From an uncultured Paracoccaceae bacterium (lineage in GTDB: Bacteria > Pseudomonadota > Alphaproteobacteria > Rhodobacterales > Rhodobacteraceae): a DNA stretch of 64,000 nt. Every line of letters starts with the position of its first letter. The first letter of the stretch is position 1. The stretch lies in the NCBI GenBank assembly GCA_947499715.1, contig CANMPL010000004.1, forward strand, positions 62,001 through 126,000, given 5' to 3'. This document shows positions 8,639 through 18,210 of the stretch, in pieces. The notes under the pieces were generated by a model. The model ran no database searches and had not been told where the DNA came from. It worked only from the letters and a program-made list of their open reading frames with translations. Both the position numbers and the translations under genes were made by a program.

Positions 8639-8989
8639 CGTTCTGTTCCCATCTACAAAGCGATCCACCGATTCCGACAACAATTGCCTGAAACGGGTTT
8701 TCGCCACGTGCTGTTAGAACATTTGCCTGTGTCCGAATTTGGGCGAAAGAGGGGCGAATTCGCAGTGATTGTCTTGGGGCCGGTAACCAATCCGGCCATT
8801 GCCCGCATCAGTGTTCTTGCCTTGCAAACAATCAGGACTGGGCGGTCGGCCTGCGGGATTTGGTCAGAACAGGCAAATTTACTGTTTGTCCGCGATTTGA
8901 TGAAAACTTGGGCAAAAGGGGCGAATCATTGTTACCCTTGGGTAGGCGCGCTTGGTAATGCGCCAGCTTTCAAATCAAAGGACACGCAA
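8639..8989. other. 351-nt divergent intergenic region before the glutamate dehydrogenase gene
   Basis: No convincing gene is seen here; the ORF track extends the dehydrogenase frame upstream through this stretch, but that extension is not homologous-looking and lacks a ribosome site. An inverted repeat AACAG-N9-CTGTT at 8868-8886 could be an operator. I could not assign promoter hexamers with confidence. Confidence 0.4.
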
Positions 8990-10432
8990 ATGGCCGCGAA
9001 AGATACTCAGGTTTCGGAACCCAGCTTCCGAGAATCCGTCGACATTATGTTTAATCGCGCAGTCGCGCTGATGGACCTCAGCCCTGGCCTTGAGAATAAG
9101 ATCAGGGTTTGTAACGCGACCTACACCGTGCGGTTTGGTGTGCGCCTGCGCGGCGACATCCACACATTCACCGGTTATCGCTCTGTCCATTCCGAACATA
9201 TGGAGCCGGTCAAAGGCGGGATCCGCTACGCAATGGGCGTCAATCAGGACGAGGTTGAGGCGCTCGCGGCACTGATGACCTACAAATGCGCACTGGTCGA
9301 AGCGCCCTTTGGTGGCTCCAAGGGCGGGCTTTGCATCGACCCGCGCGAATACGAAGAGCATGAATTGGAACAGATCACGCGCCGCTTTGCCTATGAATTG
9401 GCCAAACGCGACCTCATCAGCCCCAGCCAGAACGTGCCCGCACCCGATATGGGCACAGGCGAACGCGAAATGGCATGGATCGCCGACCAATATCGCCGGA
9501 TGAACACCACCGACATCAATTCGGCCGCCTGTGTGACAGGTAAGCCCGTAAATGCAGGCGGTATTCAGGGCCGGACAGAGGCGACGGGCAGGGGCGTGCA
9601 ATACGCTTTGCAAGAATTCTTCCGCCACCCCGAGGACATCGCTGCCGCAAATCTGACCGGCACGCTCGATGGCAAGCGCGTGATCGTGCAGGGCCTTGGC
9701 AACGTGGGCTATCACGCCGCCAAATTCCTGAGCGAAGAAGACGGGTGTAAGATCACTGGCATCATTGAACGCGACGGCGCGCTGCACGACGAAAGCGGCC
9801 TTGATGTTGAGGCGGTGCGCAGCTGGATCGCCAAACATGGCGGCGTGACGGGCTATCCCGATGCCAATCATCAGGCTGATGGTGCGTCCCTGATGGAACA
9901 GGAATGCGACATCCTGATCCCCGCAGCCCTTGAAGGCGTCATCAACCTGTCAAACGCCGACCGTATCAAGGCACCCTTGATTATTGAGGCCGCCAACGGC
10001 CCGGTGACGGCGGGCGCTGATGAAATCCTGCGCGAAAAGGGCTGTGTGATTATCCCCGACATGTATGCCAACGCGGGCGGTGTGACGGTCAGCTACTTTG
10101 AATGGGTCAAGAACCTCAGCCATATCCGTTTTGGCCGGATGCAACGCCGCGCCGAAGAAGCCCGGCACGAATTGATTGTCGCTGAACTCGAGCGTCTTGA
10201 CGAAATGCTCGAACATCGCTGGTCCATGACACCGAACTTCAAAGACAAATATCTGCGCGGCGCGGGAGAGTTGGAATTGGTCCGCTCCGGCCTGGATGAC
10301 ACCATGCGGGCGGCCTACCAATCCATGCGAGAGGTCTGGCACAGCCGCGACGATGTGCACGATTTGCGCACCGCCGCCTATCTTGTCTCGATCCGCAAGG
10401 TTGCTGACAGCTACAGGGCCAAAGGGCTCTGA
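8990..10432 (+). CDS. gdhA: Glutamate dehydrogenase (Glu/Leu/Phe/Val dehydrogenase family)
   Basis: It interconverts 2-oxoglutarate plus ammonium and glutamate. The start at 8990 (MAAKDTQ) is chosen because AAAGGA lies 8 nt upstream and the longer ORF has an unrelated leader; the result is 480 residues. Visible motifs are the substrate-binding GGIRYAMGV near residue 65, the catalytic-lysine PFGGSKGGL near residue 103, PAPDMGTGEREM, and a Rossmann GLGNVG near residue 230. Cofactor preference (NAD or NADP) is not decidable by eye. A strong rho-independent terminator follows, so it is probably monocistronic. Confidence 0.92.
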   Translation: MAAKDTQVSEPSFRESVDIMFNRAVALMDLSPGLENKIRVCNATYTVRFGVRLRGDIHTFTGYRSVHSEHMEPVKGGIRYAMGVNQDEVEALAALMTYKCALVEAPFGGSKGGLCIDPREYEEHELEQITRRFAYELAKRDLISPSQNVPAPDMGTGEREMAWIADQYRRMNTTDINSAACVTGKPVNAGGIQGRTEATGRGVQYALQEFFRHPEDIAAANLTGTLDGKRVIVQGLGNVGYHAAKFLSEEDGCKITGIIERDGALHDESGLDVEAVRSWIAKHGGVTGYPDANHQADGASLMEQECDILIPAALEGVINLSNADRIKAPLIIEAANGPVTAGADEILREKGCVIIPDMYANAGGVTVSYFEWVKNLSHIRFGRMQRRAEEARHELIVAELERLDEMLEHRWSMTPNFKDKYLRGAGELELVRSGLDDTMRAAYQSMREVWHSRDDVHDLRTAAYLVSIRKVADSYRAKGL

Positions 10433-10466
10433 CCGCGCCCTCGCGCAGCAGATTGCAAAAACCTCC

Positions 10467-10491
10467 AAGGCGCCCCAGCGGGCGCCTTTTT
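10467..10491 (+). terminator. Rho-independent terminator after glutamate dehydrogenase
   Basis: A 9-bp perfect stem AAGGCGCCC / GGGCGCCTT with a CAGC loop runs straight into a five-T tract, 34 nt after the gdhA stop. Confidence 0.85.
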
Positions 10492-10531
10492 GCACTGGCG
10501 CTTTTTGCGCCCGCCCATCATCTTGTCCGCT

Positions 10532-11041
10532 ATGACAAGCCACACACTGACCTACACCCTGACAGAGCCTGAATTCATGAAGGCGTGCCGCACCCTTTGG
10601 GCGCACCGTGCGATTGGCGTTGCTGGTAATATCGTTGCGGGCAGTGCGCTTGCGCTGTTTGGCGGCTTCATGCTGTGGCAGGGCGTGCCCGGCCTTGTCC
10701 CATGGCTGTTTGTCCTTGGCGGCCTTACCGTGCTTGGCCTGAATGCCGCGCGTGACAGGTTCTGGCGCAACTATTACCGCAATGCGCCAAAATTCTCGGC
10801 CCCGATCACCACCCGTGTGTCGCTTGACGGCGTTGGTGTCACCTCGGCCGAGGGCGAAAACACCCTGCCGTGGTCCCACTTCAAGAACCACACAATCCTG
10901 AACGAAACGCTCTATCTGATTGTCGATCAGCGGCATTTCTCGATCATCCCGCTCAGCGCTTGTGCCGACCAGACAGCGCGCAGCGAGGTAGAGGAGATCG
11001 TGAAATTCAATGTCCGCCGCCTGCCGCGCCGCCTGCTTTAG
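10532..11041 (+). CDS. YcxB-like membrane protein
   Basis: The start at 10532 (MTSHTLTYTL) is preferred over the ORF-track start at 10490, which lies inside the upstream terminator. The 169-residue protein has two membrane segments at about residues 28-68 (VAGNIVAGSALALFGGF, VPWLFVLGGLTVLGL). A C-terminal soluble domain follows (VSLDGVGVTSAEGENTLPWSHF, then ILNETLYLIVDQRHFSIIPL), the pattern of the YcxB-like C-terminal domain. Function is unknown. It stands alone between gdhA and the sarcosine oxidase operon. Confidence 0.72.
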   Translation: MTSHTLTYTLTEPEFMKACRTLWAHRAIGVAGNIVAGSALALFGGFMLWQGVPGLVPWLFVLGGLTVLGLNAARDRFWRNYYRNAPKFSAPITTRVSLDGVGVTSAEGENTLPWSHFKNHTILNETLYLIVDQRHFSIIPLSACADQTARSEVEEIVKFNVRRLPRRLL

Positions 11042-11136
11042 GGGATGCCAACGCATTCGCGACATAGAATGACGTAAACACGCTTTTCCCCTGCGCCAGA
11101 CTTGCTAAGGTCATGTCGAACCAAGGGGAAAAGGCC

Positions 11137-12390
11137 ATGGGGTATTCCGGCTTCAAAGTCATAAAAGAAGGTCTTTTTGGCCAAAAAGGGTGGAAACCCG
11201 TCTGGCGTGATCCAGATCCCAAAGCCGAATACGATGTCGTGATCATTGGCGGTGGCGGGCACGGCCTGTCGACCGCCTATTACCTTGCCAAGGAACATGG
11301 CATCACCAATGTCGCCGTGCTGGAAAAGGGCTACTTGGGCGGCGGCAACGTCGGCCGCAACACCACCATTGTGCGCGCCAATTACATGTTGCCCGGCAAT
11401 TCGGAATTCTATTCGCATTCCCTCAAGCTGTGGGAAGGGATGGAACAAGACCTCAACTACAACACCATGATGTCCCAGCGCGGGGTGATGATGCTCTGCC
11501 ATTCCGACGGCCAGCGCGACTATTTCGCCCGCCGGGGCAACTCCATGGTCAACCAAGGCGACGACGCCGAGCTTCTTGACGTGGAAGGGGTCCGGCGCGA
11601 AGCCCCGTTTCTGGATTTCGACAACGTCCGCTTTCCGATCTATGGCGGGTTGATGCACCGGCGCGGCGGCACCGCGCGTCATGATGCGGTGGCATGGGGC
11701 TATGCCCGCGGGGCCGATCAGCGCGGCGTTGATCTGATCCAGAACTGCGAAGTCACCGGTATCGACATCGCAGGTGGCAAGGTCACCGGCGTGCAAACTT
11801 CGCGCGGCGCGATCCGCGCCAAGAAGGTCGCCATCGTCACCGCCGGTCGGTCAGGGCAGGTGGCTGCCATGGCGGGGATGCGCCTGCCCATCGAAAGCCA
11901 CATCTTGCAGGCTTTTGTCAGTGAAGGCCTCAAACCGATCATGCCCGGCGTCATCAGCTTTGGCATGGGCCACTTCTATATCAGCCAATCCGACAAGGGC
12001 GGCCTCGTCTTTGGCGGCGATCTGGATTTCTACAGCTCTTACGCGGCCCGTGGAAACCTACCGATGAAGGAACACGTGATGGAAGCGGCGATGACCCTGA
12101 TGCCGGTGATCGGCAAGGCCAAGGTCCTGCGATCATGGGGCGGCATCATGGATATGACGCCGGATGGTTCTCCCATCATCGACAAGACGGATACCGAAGG
12201 GCTCTTTATTGATTGCGGCTGGTGCTACGGCGGCTTCAAGGCGGTGCCCGGCTCTGGCTTTAGCTTTGCGCATCTGATGGCCACCGGAAACCACCACGCG
12301 CCCGCCGCGCGTTACCGGCTTGACCGCTTTCGCACCGGGCGCGGCCTGATGGATGAAGAGGGCACCGGCTCTCAGCACAACCTGCACTAG
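11137..12390 (+). CDS. soxB: Sarcosine oxidase subunit beta
   Basis: This is the FAD/FMN-binding beta subunit of heterotetrameric sarcosine oxidase, which oxidatively demethylates sarcosine to glycine and passes the one-carbon unit to tetrahydrofolate. The ATG at 11137 gives 417 residues, the usual length, and is preceded by an AAGGGGAAAAGG ribosome site; the track start at 11113 would overlap that site. The FAD motif DVVIIGGGGHGLSTAYYLA begins near residue 33, and RRGGTARHDAVAWGYARG near residue 176 covers the FMN-attachment His region known for this subunit. It is first in the soxB-D-A-G order standard for this enzyme. Confidence 0.95.
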   Translation: MGYSGFKVIKEGLFGQKGWKPVWRDPDPKAEYDVVIIGGGGHGLSTAYYLAKEHGITNVAVLEKGYLGGGNVGRNTTIVRANYMLPGNSEFYSHSLKLWEGMEQDLNYNTMMSQRGVMMLCHSDGQRDYFARRGNSMVNQGDDAELLDVEGVRREAPFLDFDNVRFPIYGGLMHRRGGTARHDAVAWGYARGADQRGVDLIQNCEVTGIDIAGGKVTGVQTSRGAIRAKKVAIVTAGRSGQVAAMAGMRLPIESHILQAFVSEGLKPIMPGVISFGMGHFYISQSDKGGLVFGGDLDFYSSYAARGNLPMKEHVMEAAMTLMPVIGKAKVLRSWGGIMDMTPDGSPIIDKTDTEGLFIDCGWCYGGFKAVPGSGFSFAHLMATGNHHAPAARYRLDRFRTGRGLMDEEGTGSQHNLH

Positions 12391-12401
12391 GGGACAAAAA
12401 G

Positions 12402-12662
12402 ATGCGGATTACATGCCCCCTGTGCGGGGAACGCGACAGACGCGAATTCACCTATCAAGGCGACGCCTTGGCCCTGCACCGCCCGGCACCTGACGCGGGC
12501 GATGCCGCTTGGGATGACTACCTGCACAACCGCGAAAACCCTGCCGGCGATACGCGCGACCTATGGTATCACGACCCGTGCGGTGCATGGATTGCGGTCA
12601 ATCGCAACACCATCACCCATGCCGTGACCCATACCGCCCTCGCGTCCAAGGTGACGTCATGA
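12402..12662 (+). CDS. soxD: Sarcosine oxidase subunit delta
   Basis: An 86-residue zinc-binding subunit. The N-terminal CPLCGE supplies two ligands (Cys5, Cys8), and HDPCG near residue 58 supplies the others, consistent with the Zn site known in this subunit. The length and the motif GDTRDLWYHDPCGAWI are typical. The gene lies 11 nt after soxB and its TGA overlaps the soxA ATG (ATGA), so the subunits are probably made in coupled fashion. Confidence 0.94.
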   Translation: MRITCPLCGERDRREFTYQGDALALHRPAPDAGDAAWDDYLHNRENPAGDTRDLWYHDPCGAWIAVNRNTITHAVTHTALASKVTS

Positions 12663-15562
12663 GAATCGCAGGCAAAGGCCAGATCGACCGCAACAAGCCC
12701 GTCAATTTCACCTTTGATGGCGTGTCTTATCAAGGCTTTGCCGGTGACACGCTTGCCTCGGCGCTCTTGGCCAATGGTGTTGTGCTGATGGGCCGGTCGT
12801 TCAAATACCACCGCCCGCGCGGCGTGGTGACCGCCGGGTCAGAGGAGCCAAACGCGCTCGTCACTGTCGGCGACGATCCCAACCTGCGCGCAACGACGTT
12901 GGAGATCTACAACGGCCTTGACGCCCGCAGCCAAAATGCCTGGCCCTCGCTCAAGCGGGATGTGATGGCCGTGAACGATCTGATCTCACCGTTCCTGGGC
13001 GCGGGGTTCTATTACAAGACCTTCATGTGGCCAAAATCCTTTTGGGAATCCGTCTATGAACCGATCATCCGCCGTGCCGCGGGTCTTGGCGCGCTGTCGG
13101 GCAAATCCAATGCGGACGACTATGAAAAGGCCTTTGCCTTCTGCGATGTTCTTGTCATTGGGGCCGGTCCCGCAGGTCTGATGGCCGCCTTGACGGCGGC
13201 AGAGGCGGGCGCAGATGTCATCCTCGCCGATGAAAACCCCACCACTGGTGGGCGGCTCTTGTCAGAGGATGAGGTGATCGACGGCCAGCCCGCCGCTGAC
13301 TGGGCAACAGAGGTGACCGCCAAGCTGGCCGCCATGCCAAACGTCCGCATCATGACCCGCACCACTGTGACCGGGGCCTATGACCAAGGCACATACGGCG
13401 CGCTCGAACGGGTCGGCCTGCACAAGCCCACCCGTGCTGGCACCCCGCGCGAATGCTTTTGGCGGATTGCGGCGAAACATAGCATTCTTTGCGCGGGCGC
13501 GCTCGAACGGCCCATCGCGTTTCCCAACAATGACCGCCCCGGCGTGATGATGGCCAGCGCTGTGCGCAGCTATCTGCATCGCTACGGCGTGGCCCCAGGC
13601 CAATCCGTAACCGTCTTTGGCAACAACGACGACGCCCACCGCACCGCGCGCGATCTTGAGGCCGCAGGCGTCAATGTCGCAGGCGTGATCGATACCCGCA
13701 CCGGTGTCACCTTTGATGGCAACGCGCCGTGCTTTTCCGGCGGCCGCATCACCGCGACCACGGGACGCCATGCGCTTGAAAGCATCACGGTTGAACACGC
13801 TGGCGGAAGCCGTGTCATTCGCACCGATTGCCTTGCGATGTCAGGCGGCTGGAACCCCACGGTTCACTTGACCTGCCACATGAACGGACGGCCAGAGTGG
13901 TCTGAAAACATTGCCTCTTTCGTCCCCGTCGCGGGGGCGATCCCCGGCATGGTTACAGCGGGTGCCTGTCAGGGCAGCTTTGACACGGCCGCCTGTCTGG
14001 CCGATGGGGCGAAAGCCGCCGCAGACATTCTTGGCGCGTCTGCCCCGGCAATTCCTGATGCCGACAACACCGCTTATCACATCACCCCGTTCTGGGCGGT
14101 CGAGGGAAAAGGCCGCAAGTGGCTCGACTTTCAAAACGATGTGCATGTCAAAGACATCAAGCTTGCGGCGCAGGAAAACTTCCGCTCGGTCGAGCATATG
14201 AAGCGTTACACGACCCAAGGCATGGCCACCGATCAGGGCAAATCGTCCAATGTCGCGGCCCTTGCGATCCTGGCCGACGCCACCGGGCGCGGCATCCCCG
14301 AAACCGGCACCACCACCTTTCGCCCGCCATATGTGCCCGTCAGCATCGCCGCGATGGGGGCCGGGGCGCAGGGCCACGGTTTTGCGCCAGAGCGGCTGAC
14401 CACCAGCCACGCCGCCAGCATCGCGCGCCGCGCGCCAATGATCGAAGCAGGCTTGTGGTATCGCCCAAGCTATTTCCCGCAGCCGGACGAGGCGACATGG
14501 CTTGAAAGCTGCAACCGAGAGGTGGCGATGGTGCGGAACGCCGTTGGTATCTGCGATGTGTCCACCCTGGGTAAGATCGACGTGCAAGGCCCTGATGCGG
14601 CTGCATTTTTGGACTTTGTCTATGCCAATACATTTTCGACCCTCAAGGTTGGTAAAGTCCGCTATGGGCTGATGCTGCGCGAAGACGGCCACGTGATGGA
14701 CGATGGCACCACCGCGCGGCTTTCGGACAGCCATTATGTGATGACGACTACAACCGCTGCGGCTGGTAACGTCATGAAACATATGGAATTTGTGCGCCAG
14801 GCCTTGCGCCCTGATCTTGATGTGCAAATGATCAGCGTGACAGAGCAATGGGCGCAATTCGCGGTTGCTGGTCCGAAAGCCCGCGATCTGCTCAATACCG
14901 TGCTGGACACTGCCGTCGACAACGAAACGCTGTCCTATATGGGCTGTGGCACCTGCCAGATCGGCGGCACGCCAGGGCGCATCTTTCGCATCTCTTTTTC
15001 CGGCGAACATGCCTATGAAATCGCCGTGCCTGCCCGCTACGGCGCCTCGCTTTTTAATGTCCTGAACGCGCAGGCAGAGGCGATGGGCGGCGGCCCCTAC
15101 GGCATGGAAGCGCTGAACGTGCTGCGTATCGAAAAGGGGTTTATCACCCATGCGGAAATTCACGGGCGCACGACCGCCTTTGATATCGGCATGGACCGGA
15201 TGATCAGTCGCAAAAAGGACTGCATTGGCCAGACCGCCGCGGCCCGCCCCGGCTTGATTGAGCCCGCGCGCCCGCAACTTGTCGGGCTGCAAGCGGTGGA
15301 CCCGGACGACAAATTGACCGGCGGTGCGCATTTGTTTGAGGCGGATGCGACACCCGTCAGCCTCAACGACCAGGGCTATGTCACGTCGGTTTGCTGGTCG
15401 CCGACGCTCGGCAATCACATCGGACTTGGGTTCTTGGCAAATGGCCGCGCCCGGCATGGCGAGGTCATCAAGATGGTCGATCACGTGCGCGGTGTCACCA
15501 CGCGCTGCACGGTCTGCGATCCGGTGATGTTTGACCCAGAAGGGGGACGCTTGCGTGGCTAA
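12659..15562 (+). CDS. soxA: Sarcosine oxidase subunit alpha
   Basis: The large subunit, which binds NAD and carries the tetrahydrofolate/GcvT-like part. The ATG at 12659 overlaps the soxD stop and gives 967 residues; the track start at 12563 lies inside soxD. Domains in order: an N-terminal 2Fe-2S-ferredoxin-like fold without the cluster (FTFDGVSYQGFAGDTLASAL), a Rossmann NAD domain with VIGAGPAGLMAALTAAEAGA near residue 163, and a C-terminal aminomethyltransferase-like region from about residue 600 (PMIEAGLWYRPSYF). No missing domains are seen. Confidence 0.95.
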   Translation: MRIAGKGQIDRNKPVNFTFDGVSYQGFAGDTLASALLANGVVLMGRSFKYHRPRGVVTAGSEEPNALVTVGDDPNLRATTLEIYNGLDARSQNAWPSLKRDVMAVNDLISPFLGAGFYYKTFMWPKSFWESVYEPIIRRAAGLGALSGKSNADDYEKAFAFCDVLVIGAGPAGLMAALTAAEAGADVILADENPTTGGRLLSEDEVIDGQPAADWATEVTAKLAAMPNVRIMTRTTVTGAYDQGTYGALERVGLHKPTRAGTPRECFWRIAAKHSILCAGALERPIAFPNNDRPGVMMASAVRSYLHRYGVAPGQSVTVFGNNDDAHRTARDLEAAGVNVAGVIDTRTGVTFDGNAPCFSGGRITATTGRHALESITVEHAGGSRVIRTDCLAMSGGWNPTVHLTCHMNGRPEWSENIASFVPVAGAIPGMVTAGACQGSFDTAACLADGAKAAADILGASAPAIPDADNTAYHITPFWAVEGKGRKWLDFQNDVHVKDIKLAAQENFRSVEHMKRYTTQGMATDQGKSSNVAALAILADATGRGIPETGTTTFRPPYVPVSIAAMGAGAQGHGFAPERLTTSHAASIARRAPMIEAGLWYRPSYFPQPDEATWLESCNREVAMVRNAVGICDVSTLGKIDVQGPDAAAFLDFVYANTFSTLKVGKVRYGLMLREDGHVMDDGTTARLSDSHYVMTTTTAAAGNVMKHMEFVRQALRPDLDVQMISVTEQWAQFAVAGPKARDLLNTVLDTAVDNETLSYMGCGTCQIGGTPGRIFRISFSGEHAYEIAVPARYGASLFNVLNAQAEAMGGGPYGMEALNVLRIEKGFITHAEIHGRTTAFDIGMDRMISRKKDCIGQTAAARPGLIEPARPQLVGLQAVDPDDKLTGGAHLFEADATPVSLNDQGYVTSVCWSPTLGNHIGLGFLANGRARHGEVIKMVDHVRGVTTRCTVCDPVMFDPEGGRLRG

Positions 15563-16085
15563 ACTGATTGCAAAAACGCCCTGCGGCGACACGCTGCCCA
15601 AAACGATCGGCAACGTCACACTGTCAGAAGTGCTGATCGACCACATGTGGTCGGTGGCCCCCTACAAGCGCCGCGAAAAGGCTGTCGCAACGGCCCTTGG
15701 TGCCACGCTGCCAAAGCCGAACCGCTTCACCACCAAAGGCGATATGCGCCTGATCTGGGCCGGACAGGGCGTGACGCTTGTGATCGCAGATCGGCTGCCC
15801 GACATGACCGACCTTGCTGCGGTCAGCGACCAGTCAGATGCCTGGGCTGTTGTTGCGGTCGAGGGAGAGGATGCGGCAGAAGTGCTTGCCCGACTGGTGC
15901 CGATTGACCTGCGCCGTGCCACGTTCAAAACCGGGCATACCGCGCGGACAATGCTGGGGCATATGACCGCAACGATCACCCGCACCGGCGCAAATCGCCT
16001 TGAAGTGATGGTGATGCGGTCCATGGCAGGGACTTTGGTGCATGACCTTACCCGCGCCGCCACGCTTTTTGCCGGGCGCGGGTAA
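15555..16085 (+). CDS. soxG: Sarcosine oxidase subunit gamma
   Basis: The small gamma subunit, which completes the alpha-beta-gamma-delta complex. I choose the GTG at 15555 because GAAGGGGG lies about 9 nt upstream and it overlaps the soxA stop by 8 nt; the track ATG at 15531 is inside soxA. This gives 176 residues. The C-terminal half (LARLVPIDLRRATF, GHTARTMLGHMTATI, VMVMRSMAGTLVHDL) matches the GcvT-like fold expected of SoxG. The operon ends in a palindrome plus a GGATATTTTTGG repeat. Confidence 0.9.
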   Translation: MAKLIAKTPCGDTLPKTIGNVTLSEVLIDHMWSVAPYKRREKAVATALGATLPKPNRFTTKGDMRLIWAGQGVTLVIADRLPDMTDLAAVSDQSDAWAVVAVEGEDAAEVLARLVPIDLRRATFKTGHTARTMLGHMTATITRTGANRLEVMVMRSMAGTLVHDLTRAATLFAGRG

Positions 16086-16106
16086 CGATTTTTCGACGAA
16101 AAATCG
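16086..16106. repeat. 21-bp perfect palindrome after soxG
   Basis: CGATTTTTCG-A-CGAAAAATCG starts one base after the soxG stop. The identical 21-mer follows carD at 58675. It could work as a bidirectional transcription stop. Confidence 0.75.
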
Positions 16107-16141
16107 GTGCCTCCGGCGGGGATATTTTTGGCCAAAAGAAG
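16107..16141 (+). repeat. GGATATTTTTGGCCAAAAGAAG intergenic element
   Basis: Directly abuts the palindrome and reads GTGCCTCCGGCGGGGATATT followed by TTTGGCCAAAAGAAG. Related copies are at 846, 52524 and 58754. The core TTTTGGCCAAAA is itself self-complementary. Confidence 0.7.
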
Positions 16142-16186
16142 ATTTGGACGTCTCGACTCTGCCGTGCGAGGGGCGGATAATAGGGC

Positions 16187-18139
16187 ATGAGCTTGCCCCC
16201 CGGTTTCCTGGATCAACTGCGCGATCGTTTGTCCCTTGGACAAGTTGTCGGGCGCAAGGTGATGTGGGACAACCGCAAATCCAATCCCGGCAAGGGCGAC
16301 CTTTGGGCACCGTGCCCCTTCCATCAGGAAAAGACCGCCAGCTTTCATGTCGATGACCGCAAGGGGTTTTATTATTGCTTTGGCTGCCACGCCAAGGGCG
16401 ACGCGATTTCCTTTGTGCGCGAGACCGAGAACGTGGACTTCATGGAGGCGATCCAGATCCTCGCGGGCGAGGCCGGCCTGCCCATGCCTGAACGCGATCC
16501 GCAGGCGCAGCAAAAGGCAGACGAGCGGACCCAGCTGATCACGGTGATGGAACAAGCGGTTCAGCACTTTCGGCTGAACCTGCAAACCGCCGCTGCGGGC
16601 GAGGCGCGCGATTACCTGCTGCGGCGCGGTTTGGATGCAGAAGCACAGGCGCGGTGGAACATCGGCTTTGCCCCCAGCAACGGCGGCGCGCTGGCATCGC
16701 TGACGGGCAAAGGGGTCGCGCAGAAACAGGTGATGGACGCGGGCCTTGCGGCAGAAAGCGACCGGGGCGGGTCTCCTTATGATCGCTTTCGCGGGCGGAT
16801 CATGTTCCCGATCTTTGATGCCCGCGGGCGGCCCATTGCCTTTGGTGGGCGCGCGATGGACCCCAACCATCCGGCGAAATATTACAACTCTCCCGAAACC
16901 GCGCTTTTTGACAAATCGCGCACGCTCTACAATGTGCAAAAGGCGCGTGAGGCGGCAGGCAAGGGGCAGCCCCTTGTGGTCGCCGAAGGCTACATGGACG
17001 TCATCGCCCTGTCAGAGGCGGGTTTCGAGGCCACCGTCGCACCGCTCGGGACTGCCGTGACCGAACACCATTTGCGGATGCTTTGGCGGATCGCGCCAGA
17101 GCCGATCATCGCGCTTGACGGCGACACCGCCGGACTGCGCGCCGCAATGCGCACGATTGATATCGCACTGCCATTGCTGGAAGCAGGGCAGTCCTTGCGA
17201 TTTGCGCTGATGCCTGACGGCATGGACCCCGACGATGTGTTGAAATCAAAGGGCAAGGCGGCGATGCAAAAGCTGCTGGATGCCGCGATCCCGATGGTCG
17301 AACTGCTGTGGCGGCGCGAGACGGATGGCAAGACGTTCGACAGCCCTGAACGCAAGGCCGCCCTTGATAAGGCGCTGCGTGAAAAGATTAAGTTGATCGC
17401 AGACCCGTCGATCCGCAGCCATTATGGGCAGGCGATCAAGGATATGCGCTGGGCCTTGTTCAACCCGCGCAAGGGCGGGGGTGCGACGGCCAAGCGCGCG
17501 CAATGGGCCAAGGGCCAGAACGCCTGGGAACGTGACCTGAGCCCGACAGCCACGTCGAAATCCTCTGCCCTTGGCACCGGGGTTGCCGCCGAAGACGACA
17601 TGCGCATCAGCGTGATCCTAGCGACCCTGCTGGCGACCCCTGCGGCATTGCCGACGTTTGAGGGCGAATTGGAACGGCTGGACACCGCCAACCCCGACCA
17701 CACGGCCCTGCGCGACGCGCTTTTGCGCCACGCAGAGGCGGCTGACGTCGTGCAGGCCATGCGCGCCGACATCGGGGATGGGCCGCTTGATGCGCTGCTG
17801 GGGCAAAAGCACCTCTCGGTGATTCCGTCGATCCGCAAGGCGGGCGATCTGGAACTGGCCACAATGTGCCTGACCGAAGAATTCCGCAAACTCGCCGCCA
17901 GGCGCGGTCACCCCGCCGAGATCCGCGAGGGCGAGGAGGAGATCACTGGTGAGACGGACGAAAACCTCACCTGGCGGCTGCGCCGCGCCGCACAGGCAGT
18001 TGATTCGACGATCAAACCGGAAAGCAAATCCGACGATGGTGACTTTGAGGTCGCCGACAATGGCGCAAAGCTTTCCAAGGACGACCGCGCGCACCGGGAT
18101 GCAATTTGGGCCAACATCAAAATTGAAAAGTCGAAATAG
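16187..18139 (+). CDS. dnaG: DNA primase
   Basis: DnaG makes RNA primers for replication. The 650-residue protein has the N-terminal CHC2 zinc finger (CPFHQEKTASFHV with a second pair in YYCFGCHAKGD, about residues 43-68). A TOPRIM catalytic core follows at about 260-340, with VVAEGYMDVIAL and the metal-binding IIALDGDTAGLRA. The C-terminal 200 residues are the variable helicase-binding part, with an acidic stretch (EIREGEEEITGETDE). rpoD follows 155 nt downstream, the widely conserved dnaG-rpoD pair, here without rpsU. Confidence 0.96.
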   Translation: MSLPPGFLDQLRDRLSLGQVVGRKVMWDNRKSNPGKGDLWAPCPFHQEKTASFHVDDRKGFYYCFGCHAKGDAISFVRETENVDFMEAIQILAGEAGLPMPERDPQAQQKADERTQLITVMEQAVQHFRLNLQTAAAGEARDYLLRRGLDAEAQARWNIGFAPSNGGALASLTGKGVAQKQVMDAGLAAESDRGGSPYDRFRGRIMFPIFDARGRPIAFGGRAMDPNHPAKYYNSPETALFDKSRTLYNVQKAREAAGKGQPLVVAEGYMDVIALSEAGFEATVAPLGTAVTEHHLRMLWRIAPEPIIALDGDTAGLRAAMRTIDIALPLLEAGQSLRFALMPDGMDPDDVLKSKGKAAMQKLLDAAIPMVELLWRRETDGKTFDSPERKAALDKALREKIKLIADPSIRSHYGQAIKDMRWALFNPRKGGGATAKRAQWAKGQNAWERDLSPTATSKSSALGTGVAAEDDMRISVILATLLATPAALPTFEGELERLDTANPDHTALRDALLRHAEAADVVQAMRADIGDGPLDALLGQKHLSVIPSIRKAGDLELATMCLTEEFRKLAARRGHPAEIREGEEEITGETDENLTWRLRRAAQAVDSTIKPESKSDDGDFEVADNGAKLSKDDRAHRDAIWANIKIEKSK

Positions 18140-18210
18140 CACACTATGTAACGGGTCTGCCATCGGGACCAATCGCCACATCACGGGAAAATTAGCCTGC
18201 CAGCGCTTGC

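Noticed and set aside
9950-11065. A 371-residue minus-strand ORF across gdhA and the YcxB-like gene
   Set aside because: Runs through a strong terminator and two supported plus-strand genes.
13841-15646. A 601-residue minus-strand ORF opposite soxA
   Set aside because: Shadow of soxA with no recognisable domain and no ribosome site.
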